Part shown: one piece after another, positions 1 through 5,654 of the stretch
How the letters are laid out: each line of letters opens with the position of its first letter
Numbering within the stretch: the stretch's first letter is position 1
From: Pyrinomonadaceae bacterium
GTDB taxonomy: Bacteria; Acidobacteriota; Blastocatellia; Pyrinomonadales; Pyrinomonadaceae
Direction: 5' to 3'
Length of the DNA: 6,711 nt
NCBI GenBank assembly: GCA_013813825.1
Contig: JACCRA010000800.1
Location: 1-6,711 of the forward strand
Program-made: the position numbers and the translations under genes
The notes under the pieces: generated by a model
Databases searched by the model: none
Told to the model about the DNA's origin: nothing
Seen by the model: only the letters and a program-made list of their open reading frames with translations

Positions 1-585
1 ATCCCGAGGCTTCCGTGGAGCGAGAACTTCGACGGGATGGCTGTGAACACGATTCCGGCTCACTGGGTCAACACCACGATGAAGTTCGCGGTGCGCGGAC
101 TCGAAGGCGGCAACCGCGTGCTCGTCAAGACGACGGAAGGATCTTCGCTCCTGAGCCGCGCGCGCGCTTATATGGGGCCGTCCAATCTCTCGGATTACAC
201 TGTGGAAGCCGACATCCTCGCGACGCAGAAGCGACGGCAACAGGGCGACGCCGGAGTGATCGCGCAACGATACGTCCTCGCGCTCTACGGCAACAGCCAA
301 ATGCTGCACCTTGAACCGTGGCAGCCCGAAACGGCGCGCACCATCACGATGCCCTTCGCATGGAAGCCAGACGCTTGGTATCGCATGAAGCTCTCGGTCG
401 AGAATCTGCCCGACGGCAAAGTGCGGGCGCGCGGCAAAGTTTGGCCCGCCGGCGAACAGGAGCCAGCCGTGTGGATGATCGAGCGCGTCGATCCGCTCCC
501 TAATAAACAGGGCGCGCCCGGCATCTTCGGCAACGCGCTGGCCGAGATTTATTTCGACAACTTGAAAGTGACTCCGAATAAGTAG
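1..585 (+). CDS. C-terminal part of a probable PQQ-like propeller protein, with a jelly-roll-like (LamG/concanavalin-type) domain; 5' truncated
   Basis: The frame is open from base 1 to the TAG at 583-585, giving 194 visible residues with the true start outside the window. The ATG at 37 has no ribosome-binding site and lies inside the domain, so I do not use it as the start. The visible part opens with WSENFDGM (residues 6-13), a usual beginning for LamG/concanavalin-like beta-sandwich modules. It continues with YMGP (57-60), YTVEADI (66-72), WYRMKLSVE (126-134), GKVWP (145-149) and GAPGIFG (171-177), and ends in YFDNLKVTP (184-192), the typical last strand of such sandwiches. From memory, this arrangement occurs at the C-terminus of secreted PQQ-like beta-propeller proteins of Acidobacteriota and Planctomycetota. 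That fits the two propeller genes downstream, but no propeller repeat is visible here. The domain probably binds a surface or carbohydrate ligand, which is inference. It could instead be a stand-alone DUF1080-like protein. The stop lies 13 bp before the methyltransferase start. Confidence 0.75.
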   Translation: MPRLPWSENFDGMAVNTIPAHWVNTTMKFAVRGLEGGNRVLVKTTEGSSLLSRARAYMGPSNLSDYTVEADILATQKRRQQGDAGVIAQRYVLALYGNSQMLHLEPWQPETARTITMPFAWKPDAWYRMKLSVENLPDGKVRARGKVWPAGEQEPAVWMIERVDPLPNKQGAPGIFGNALAEIYFDNLKVTPNK

Positions 586-590
586 AAGGA
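585..590 (+). promoter_or_regulatory. Ribosome-binding site of the methyltransferase gene
   Basis: GAAGGA lies 8 bases before the ATG at 599 and overlaps the last base of the preceding stop codon. It supports that ATG as the start and suggests translation closely following the upstream gene. Confidence 0.6.
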
Positions 591-598
591 ATCTGACG

Positions 599-1633
599 AT
601 GCCGCAAGCCGAGCCACAAACCGACGCGCACGACGCCACACAACCGACGCCGGAGCGCATCTTGCAAACGCTCACGGCCTACCAACAGAGCGCGGCCTTG
701 AAAGCCGCGATTGAGTTAGACGTATTCACCGCCATTGCTGAAGGCGACAACACGACCGCTAAGCTCGCCGCGCGTTGTCAGGCCGCCGAGCGCGGCGTGC
801 GGATACTCTGTGACGGCCTGACCGCCTTGCAGTTTCTGGGCAAAGAGGGCGGGAGTTATCGGCTCACGCCGGAATCGGAGCTTTTTCTCAACCGCCGCTC
901 GCCGGCTTACGTCGGCGGCGTGTCTGGCTTCGTCTCACGACCGTACCTGATGGACGCCTTTCAGAATCTGGCCGAGTGTGTCCGCAAAGGTGGCACGGCG
1001 CTGCCGGAGCAAGGCACGGTGACGGCGGAAAATCCGATCTGGGAAGACTTCGCGCGCAGCATGGTGGCGATGATGCGCCCGCCGGCGGAAGCCATTGCGG
1101 AGATCACCGGCGCGGCGCGGATGGGGCGGTGTAAGATACTCGACATCGCGGCGGGTCACGGCATCTTCGGCATCACCCTCGCGCAATATAACCCGCAGGC
1201 CGAAGTCTTCGCCGTTGACTGGCCGAACGTCTTGGGGATTGCGCGCGAGAACGCCGCCAGCGCGGGCGTCGCCTCGCGCTATCACCTGATGCCCGGCAGC
1301 GCGTTCGAGATCGAGTTCGGCGATGGTTACGATCTCGTTTTGTTGACTAACTTCTTCCACCACTTCGATCCGCCGACCTGCGAGACGTTGATGCGTAAGG
1401 TTTACGCCACGCTAAAAGACGGCGGACGCGCCGTGACGCTCGAATTCGTGCCGGACGAAGATCGCGTCTCACCGCCCGCCGTCGCCACTTTCGCGATGGT
1501 CATGCTCGCCTCGACCCCGTCCGGCGACGTTTATACTTTCTCTGAATACGAACAAATGTTTCGTAATGCCGGTTTCGCGCACAGCGTCGGCCACCCCGCG
1601 CCGCCGGGACACATCATCGTCTCGCAAAAATAG
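599..1633 (+). CDS. SAM-dependent O-methyltransferase (methyltransferase family 2, COMT/ASMT-like)
   Basis: This complete 344-residue protein has the length and two-domain layout of bacterial and plant small-molecule O-methyltransferases. Residues about 20-130 form the N-terminal winged-helix dimerisation domain, with AALKAAIELDVFTAI (32-46) and the segment ending YRLTPESELFLN (87-98). The Rossmann-like SAM domain follows. Motif I is ILDIAAGHG (180-188). The acidic residue expected to hold the ribose is D207 in FAVDWP. The strand YDLVLLTNFFHHFD (244-257) aligns with the plant stretch carrying the catalytic base, placing H254 in that position. LKDGGRAVTLEF (272-283) and YTFSEYEQMFRNAGF (312-326, approximate) complete the fold. 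It would transfer a methyl group from SAM to a hydroxyl of an aromatic or quinone-like acceptor in the cytoplasm, but the substrate cannot be read from sequence. There is no signal peptide, although the following genes encode exported proteins. The start has a ribosome-binding site. Confidence 0.9.
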   Translation: MPQAEPQTDAHDATQPTPERILQTLTAYQQSAALKAAIELDVFTAIAEGDNTTAKLAARCQAAERGVRILCDGLTALQFLGKEGGSYRLTPESELFLNRRSPAYVGGVSGFVSRPYLMDAFQNLAECVRKGGTALPEQGTVTAENPIWEDFARSMVAMMRPPAEAIAEITGAARMGRCKILDIAAGHGIFGITLAQYNPQAEVFAVDWPNVLGIARENAASAGVASRYHLMPGSAFEIEFGDGYDLVLLTNFFHHFDPPTCETLMRKVYATLKDGGRAVTLEFVPDEDRVSPPAVATFAMVMLASTPSGDVYTFSEYEQMFRNAGFAHSVGHPAPPGHIIVSQK

Positions 1634-1653
1634 TCAACTTTGCTGAGTTGCCA

Positions 1654-1659
1654 AAGAGG
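1654..1659 (+). promoter_or_regulatory. Weak, distant ribosome-binding site for the first propeller gene
   Basis: AAGAGG ends 13 bases before the ATG at 1673, a longer spacing than usual. The alternative TTG start at 1640 has no Shine-Dalgarno-like sequence before it. The ATG also begins a normal signal peptide, so 1673 is preferred. Confidence 0.4.
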
Positions 1660-1672
1660 CCGCATCAATTCT

Positions 1673-3178
1673 ATGAATAAAGTTTTTCTCTTTTCTACCT
1701 TTTGCCTTTTGCTTATTGCCTTTTGCCTTTTGCCTTCTTCCGAGGCTTCCGATCCCGGCGGTGGCGATTGGCCGATGTGGGGCGGGACGCCCGACCGCAA
1801 CATGGTGTCGCACATGAAGGGGCTGCCGACGACGTGGGACGTGAAGGCGAAGAAGAACGTCAAGTGGGTAGCGACTCTCGGCTCGCAAACCTACGGCAAC
1901 ATGGTCGTCTCCGGCGGCACGGTCTTCGTAGGAACCAACAACGAGGGCTTGCGCGATCCCGCCATTAAGGGCGACAAGGGCGTGGTGATGGCATTTAACG
2001 AAGCGGACGGGGCGTTTCTGTGGCAGATGGTTCACGACAAGCTGGCCGCCGGCCGGGTCAACGACTGGCCGTATCAGGGCGTCGCTTCTTCACCGCTGGT
2101 CGAAGGCGAGAGGCTCTACTACGTCTCAAACCGGGCGGAGCTAATGTGCCTCGACACCAAAGGCTTTCGCGACAAAGAAAATGACGGTCCCGTGACGGAC
2201 GAGAAGCTGACCGGCGAGACAAACGGCGACATCGTGTGGCGCTATGACATGATGGAAGAGGTCGGCTCGCTGCCGCACAACCTCGCTAATTCGTCGCCCG
2301 TCGCCCACGGCGATTTGATTTTCGTCAGCACCTCGAACGGGCAGGACGAGAGCCACGTCAACGTGCCGTCACCGAAGTCGCCCGCGCTCATCGCCGTCAA
2401 TAAGAAGACCGGCAAGCTCGCTTGGGAAGATAATTCGGTCAACGAGAAAATCCTGCACGGCCAATGGGCTTCCCCAACCGTGGGGACAATCGGCGGCGTG
2501 GTGCAAGTCGTCCACGGGCAAGGCGACGGCTGGATTCGCGGCTACGAGGCCATGACCGGCAAGAAGCTGTGGGAGTTCGACACCAATCCGAAGGATTCCG
2601 TCTGGCCGAAGACGCGCAACGAATTGATCAGCACGGCGGTCGTGTACGAAGACAAGGTCTATATCTCGAACGGCCAAGACCCGGAGCACGGCGAAGGCGT
2701 CGGCCACATGTACTGCATCGACGCCACCAAGCGCGGCGACATCACCAAAACCGGCATGGTCTGGCACTACGACAAAATCCGCCGCTCGATCTCCACGCCC
2801 GCGATCAAGGATGGCATTCTTTATCAAGCCGACTTCAGCGGCTTTCTCCACGCCCTTGATGCCAAGACCGGCCAAGTCTATTGGACCCACGACGTGTTCG
2901 CCGCCGTCTGGGGATCGCCGATGCTCATTGACGGCAAGCTCTACCTCGGCGACGAAGACGGCGATGTGGTGATCTTGCAGGAAGGCAAAACCAAGAAAGT
3001 CCTCAGCGAGATCAACATGAGCAGTTCCGTCTATTCGACACCCGTGCCCGCCAACGGCGCGCTCTACATCGCCAACCGCAATCAGCTTTACGCGCTGGCG
3101 GAAGGAGCGCAGACCGCGCCGCCCCCCGTTGCGGCTCCCACACCGACGCCAGCGCCCAAGCCGCGCGCCGCCGAATAA
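1673..3178 (+). CDS. Exported PQQ-like (BamB-type) beta-propeller protein 1
   Basis: The 501-residue product starts with a signal peptide: MNK, a hydrophobic core to about L20, and probable cleavage after SEA (residue 25). The mature part begins with GDWPMWGGTPDRN (31-43), the typical entry of PQQ-like propellers. Repeated blade motifs of the form D/N-x-x-TG-x-x-x-W follow: MAFNEADGAFLW (106-117), IAVNKKTGKLAW (240-251), IRGYEAMTGKKLW (288-300) and LHALDAKTGQVYW (392-404), with a longer variant at about 346-364. These mark a multi-bladed propeller (PF13360-like), probably eight-bladed. I see no vicinal cysteine pair of PQQ alcohol dehydrogenases and no CxxCH haem site, so a propeller without PQQ, acting in binding or scaffolding, is as likely as an enzyme. 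The C-terminus (about 479-501) is a Pro/Ala-rich tail. The gene ends in tandem TAA stops at 3176-3181. It follows the methyltransferase by 39 bp and precedes its paralogue by 30 bp. The signal-peptide core is encoded by a heptamer repeat. Confidence 0.88.
   Translation: MNKVFLFSTFCLLLIAFCLLPSSEASDPGGGDWPMWGGTPDRNMVSHMKGLPTTWDVKAKKNVKWVATLGSQTYGNMVVSGGTVFVGTNNEGLRDPAIKGDKGVVMAFNEADGAFLWQMVHDKLAAGRVNDWPYQGVASSPLVEGERLYYVSNRAELMCLDTKGFRDKENDGPVTDEKLTGETNGDIVWRYDMMEEVGSLPHNLANSSPVAHGDLIFVSTSNGQDESHVNVPSPKSPALIAVNKKTGKLAWEDNSVNEKILHGQWASPTVGTIGGVVQVVHGQGDGWIRGYEAMTGKKLWEFDTNPKDSVWPKTRNELISTAVVYEDKVYISNGQDPEHGEGVGHMYCIDATKRGDITKTGMVWHYDKIRRSISTPAIKDGILYQADFSGFLHALDAKTGQVYWTHDVFAAVWGSPMLIDGKLYLGDEDGDVVILQEGKTKKVLSEINMSSSVYSTPVPANGALYIANRNQLYALAEGAQTAPPPVAAPTPTPAPKPRAAE
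1693..1741 (+). repeat. Degenerate tandem heptamer repeat (TTTTGCC) inside a signal-peptide coding region
   Basis: Seven consecutive 7-bp units keep register: TTCTACC, TTTTGCC, TTTTGCT, TATTGCC, TTTTGCC, TTTTGCC, TTCTTCC. Three are exact, two have one mismatch and the two flanking units have two mismatches each. The tract encodes residues about 8-23 of the downstream propeller protein, including the near-repeated FCLLLIA / FCLLPSS. Seven is not a multiple of three, so the protein period is seven residues over 21 bp. A perfect TTTTGCC array reads as the cycle F-C-L-L-P-F-A in all three forward frames. Short heptamer repeats are known from cyanobacteria, and I recall similar GGCAAAA arrays in some acidobacterial genomes. 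Whether this copy belongs to a dispersed family is not visible here. Confidence 0.85.
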
Positions 3179-3197
3179 TAAGTTCAAGAGTGACTAA

Positions 3198-3204
3198 AAG
3201 GTGA
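3198..3204 (+). promoter_or_regulatory. Ribosome-binding site of the second propeller gene
   Basis: AAGGTGA, part of the anti-16S complement AAGGAGGTGA, lies 4 bases before the ATG at 3209. It fixes the start, which also begins a clean signal peptide. Confidence 0.6.
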
Positions 3205-3208
3205 AGCG

Positions 3209-4561
3209 ATGAAACAAGTCTTAGCTCTCTGTCTTTTTCTCTGCCTGACAGTCTCAGCGCAAGCGCAAAACTGGCCGTCGTTTCGCGGGCCGAACGCTTC
3301 CGGCGTCGCCGAAGGCAAACAAGCAATGCCGGTCAAGTGGGACGCCGCCAAGTCTGAGAACGTCGCTTGGAAGACACCGATCCCCGGCCTCTCGCACGCC
3401 AGCCCCGTCGTCTGGGGCGATAAGGTTTTCGTCATCACGGCGATCAGCAGCGACGCCGGAAACCTGACTTTCAAAGCGAAGGATCGCGGCATCGGCCTCG
3501 CGCGCGACGACGTAAAGCACACGTGGCGGATGTACTGCCTCGACAAGCGGACGGGCAAGATTTTGTGGGAGCGCACGGCGCACGAAGGCGTGCCGCGCGC
3601 GAAGCGTCACGTAAAGGCGAGCCAAGCCAATTCGACGCCCGCGACTGACGGCCAGCACGTCGTGGCGTTGATGGGTTCAGAAGGCTTGTTCGCCTATGAC
3701 ACACACGGCAAGCTGCTCTGGAAGCAAGACCTCGGCGTTTTGAACCCGGGACTCGCCGACGATCCGTCTTCGGAATGGGGGCATTCGAGTTCGCCGATCA
3801 TCTACCGTGGCCTTGTCATCGTCCAAGCCGACGGGCACAAGCAATCGTTCATCGCCGCTTACAACGTGAAAGACGGCAAACAAGTTTGGCGCACGGAGCG
3901 CGGCGAGTTGCCAACGTGGAGTCCACCAACCCTCTACGAAGGCAAGACGCGCACGGAACTGATCAGCAACGGCGGGCGCTTCATCCGCGGCTACGATCCG
4001 CTGACCGGCAAAGAACTCTGGCGCTTCAACGATCACGACCGCGAAGTGAAGATGCCCGCGCCTGTCGTCGGCCACGATCTGATCTTCATCACCGGCGGCT
4101 ACCCGCCCGGCAGCCCCGCCTACGCTTTTCGTCCCGGAGCAAACGGCGACATCTCGCTCAAGGAAGGGCAAGAGTCGAACCAGTTTCTCGCCTACCGCCT
4201 TGACCGCGGCAGCTCCTACACCGGCACGCCACTCATCTACGGCGACATCATGTACATCTGCGGCGACAACGGCGTGTTGAGCGCATATCAAGCGAAAACC
4301 GGCGAGCGCATATATCAGGAACGACTGCCGAGCACCTTCAGCGCCTCGCCCGTCGCGGCCGACGGCAAAATTTACCTCGCCAGCGAAGACGGCGAAGTCT
4401 TCGTCGTCCGTGCCGCTCCGAAGTACCAACTGCTGGGGACCAGTTCGATGGGCGAAGCCCTGATGGCGACGCCCGCCATCTCCGACGGGCTGCTGATCGT
4501 GCGCGGGCAGAATCATGTGTACGGGATCGCGGAGCGGGCGGCGGCAAAGTCGCAGCGATAA
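3209..4561 (+). CDS. Exported PQQ-like (BamB-type) beta-propeller protein 2
   Basis: The 450-residue product starts with a signal peptide (core LALCLFLCLTV, probable cleavage after AQA at residue 19). The mature entry is NWPSFRGPNASGVAEG (21-36), the common opening of this family in Acidobacteriota and Planctomycetota. Blade motifs are MYCLDKRTGKILW (108-120), LFAYDTHGKLLW (160-171), IAAYNVKDGKQVW (215-227), IRGYDPLTGKELW (259-271), and a late one, LSAYQAKTGERIY (357-369), where Tyr replaces the final Trp. The last blades show ASPVAADGKIYLASEDGEV (379-397, approximate) and a closing strand near 421-440. No cytochrome haem motif or vicinal cysteine pair is present, so PQQ binding is unproven. 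The protein probably acts in the periplasm or at the cell surface as a binding or scaffold propeller, or as an unassigned oxidoreductase. It is a diverged paralogue of the preceding gene and lacks that gene's Pro-rich tail. It begins 30 bp after that gene's stop, in probable operon order. Confidence 0.88.
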   Translation: MKQVLALCLFLCLTVSAQAQNWPSFRGPNASGVAEGKQAMPVKWDAAKSENVAWKTPIPGLSHASPVVWGDKVFVITAISSDAGNLTFKAKDRGIGLARDDVKHTWRMYCLDKRTGKILWERTAHEGVPRAKRHVKASQANSTPATDGQHVVALMGSEGLFAYDTHGKLLWKQDLGVLNPGLADDPSSEWGHSSSPIIYRGLVIVQADGHKQSFIAAYNVKDGKQVWRTERGELPTWSPPTLYEGKTRTELISNGGRFIRGYDPLTGKELWRFNDHDREVKMPAPVVGHDLIFITGGYPPGSPAYAFRPGANGDISLKEGQESNQFLAYRLDRGSSYTGTPLIYGDIMYICGDNGVLSAYQAKTGERIYQERLPSTFSASPVAADGKIYLASEDGEVFVVRAAPKYQLLGTSSMGEALMATPAISDGLLIVRGQNHVYGIAERAAAKSQR

Positions 4562-4613
4562 CGCACATGGCAGAGACGAGGGGTGCTGTGCCTGCCCGCC
4601 GCGCGACTCGCTT

Positions 4614-4620
4614 GAGGAGA
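4614..4620 (+). promoter_or_regulatory. Strong ribosome-binding site of the unknown exported-protein gene
   Basis: GAGGAGA lies 7 bases before the ATG at 4628. It is the strongest Shine-Dalgarno sequence in the window and fixes that start. The 66-bp gap that contains it (4562-4627) shows no other clear element. Confidence 0.7.
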
Positions 4621-4627
4621 GAAGCAG

Positions 4628-5587
4628 ATGAAGCTCTTTCTTGCATTCGCAATTGTTCTGCTTTGCACGGCTCTTCCCCTGCAAAGCCTTGTGACCGCGC
4701 AAGAACAACTATCCCAATCTTCTCCCCTGCCGAAACCAGACGTGCGCTTGGCAGTAATTCTCGAAAAGCTAGGGGAAAAGGCGCGGCAGTACCGCGAGAA
4801 CCAAACTTTACTGCTCACAACTTGGCGTACTAAGCAACAGTATTTCAAAACTGACCTCACGACTCCCAAAGGCAAGCCGAAGGAATACGAGGGGCAGAGT
4901 CTCGTCATCCGTCGTCCTTTGCCGGACCAGCCGGCTGAAAGCGGACTTTTCATTATCGGGAAATGGGAAGAAACGAAGGCGCAAGCCGCACAGAGACCAG
5001 ACCGTAGTCTCAAAGAAGCGAAGGCTTATCCCTTCATCAGCGAAGTGGATTTTTTGCTGGCGCAAGAACAGGCGAACTATCAATTCAGCGACGGCGGGCA
5101 GGAAGACGTTCGGGGACGCAAAGCTCACGTCATCAATTTTGTTCCGGTCACATATGAAGCTCCCAAGATATTCAAAGAGAACGGCAAGAAACGTTTTTCC
5201 GCCGCGCCGCGACAAGGCAGAATCCTCGTTGACGCTGAAAGCTACGATGTCCTGCAAATTGATCGGGCACTGATCGAAAACTATCAACTGCATTTAGACG
5301 GCGGCTTCGAGAGAAAGGGAATCTTCTTTATCACACGCCCCAGCGTCGATTTGCGATGGGAAAGATGGGATTCCACCCTCAGATTCAAAAAGTACAGTCT
5401 CCACAAGGCGGAACAGGGATTATGGCTGCCGGAATCACATGAGACATTTTGGTTTGTCAGGGGCGCGCGTGAGCCGGTTTCTAAAACCTACGTCTCTTTC
5501 GACTACAAACGTTTTCATGCGGATGTCAAAGTTTTAGATGACGTAGAGATTATGAATGAAAAACAGGATGAGAAAGAGATTCCATAA
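4628..5587 (+). CDS. Exported protein of unknown function, possibly with a LolA/RseB-like fold
   Basis: I do not recognise this 319-residue protein as a named family. It has a signal peptide (MKLFLAFAIVLLCTALPL, probable cleavage after VTA at residue 24) with no lipobox cysteine. Residues about 40-75 are a charged, probably helical stretch (LEKLGEKARQYRENQ). The rest alternates short strands: GQSLVIRRPLP (89-99), AHVINFVPVTYEAPKIF (166-182), QGRILVDAESYDVLQIDRAL (196-215), FFITRPSVDLRW (233-244), and LWLPESHETFWFV (265-277). The order 'modified or folded segment, F-x-P, G-R-I-x-V-D, Y-x-V-L-x-I-x-R' resembles the half-barrel of LolA/RseB-type periplasmic lipoprotein carriers, which is inference from pattern only. 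The C-terminus (about 303-319) is highly charged. Hand-counted stretches are 33-53% GC, against 62% in the preceding gene. Position 66 bp after the second propeller suggests co-transcription. It may bind a lipid or lipoprotein in the periplasm. Confidence 0.8.
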   Translation: MKLFLAFAIVLLCTALPLQSLVTAQEQLSQSSPLPKPDVRLAVILEKLGEKARQYRENQTLLLTTWRTKQQYFKTDLTTPKGKPKEYEGQSLVIRRPLPDQPAESGLFIIGKWEETKAQAAQRPDRSLKEAKAYPFISEVDFLLAQEQANYQFSDGGQEDVRGRKAHVINFVPVTYEAPKIFKENGKKRFSAAPRQGRILVDAESYDVLQIDRALIENYQLHLDGGFERKGIFFITRPSVDLRWERWDSTLRFKKYSLHKAEQGLWLPESHETFWFVRGAREPVSKTYVSFDYKRFHADVKVLDDVEIMNEKQDEKEIP

Positions 5588-5654
5588 ATGATCCGCGCGC
5601 GCCTTCATTGCATCGCAGGCTGCGCATAATCCGTCCGCCGCTCCGTGTTTTCTC
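5588..5654 (+). other. Intergenic spacer without a clear regulatory element
   Basis: This 67-bp gap lies between the unknown exported-protein gene and the alcohol dehydrogenase. I see no stem-loop followed by a T-run and no Shine-Dalgarno sequence before 5655. CATAAT at 5625-5630 resembles a -10 box, but no acceptable -35 box sits at the right distance. The transcript may read through, or a non-canonical promoter may be present. Confidence 0.5.

Noticed and set aside
1640..1672. TTG start at 1640 extending the first propeller by 11 residues
   Set aside because: It has no Shine-Dalgarno sequence and would put CQRGRINS ahead of a normal signal peptide that begins cleanly at the ATG at 1673.
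2369..3187. A 272-codon open frame on the minus strand opposite the first propeller gene
   Set aside because: It is also a shadow of a well-supported gene, with no recognisable motif and no convincing ribosome-binding site.
4569..4596. GGCAG ... CTGCC inverted repeat in the gap before the unknown exported-protein gene
   Set aside because: The stem is five base pairs with an 18-base loop and no T-run, too weak for a terminator.
3677..4708. A 343-codon open frame on the minus strand opposite the second propeller gene
   Set aside because: It mirrors the plus-strand gene in a GC-rich genome, shows no domain motif, and has Arg/Ala/Gly/Val-rich composition typical of antisense shadows. The plus strand carries clear propeller motifs and a signal peptide.
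4567..4833. An 88-codon plus-strand frame overlapping the start of the unknown exported-protein gene
   Set aside because: The overlapping frame at 4628 has a strong ribosome-binding site and a signal peptide. This one has neither.
5588..5629. A 13-codon open frame starting at the ATG directly after a stop codon
   Set aside because: It has no ribosome-binding site of its own, no leader-peptide signature such as a run of one amino acid, and no attenuator hairpin after it.
5604..5630. Possible promoter with CATAAT as -10 box before the dehydrogenase
   Set aside because: The best -35 candidates (TTCATT, TTGCAT) match poorly or sit only 15 or 11 bp away, so the pair is no better than chance.
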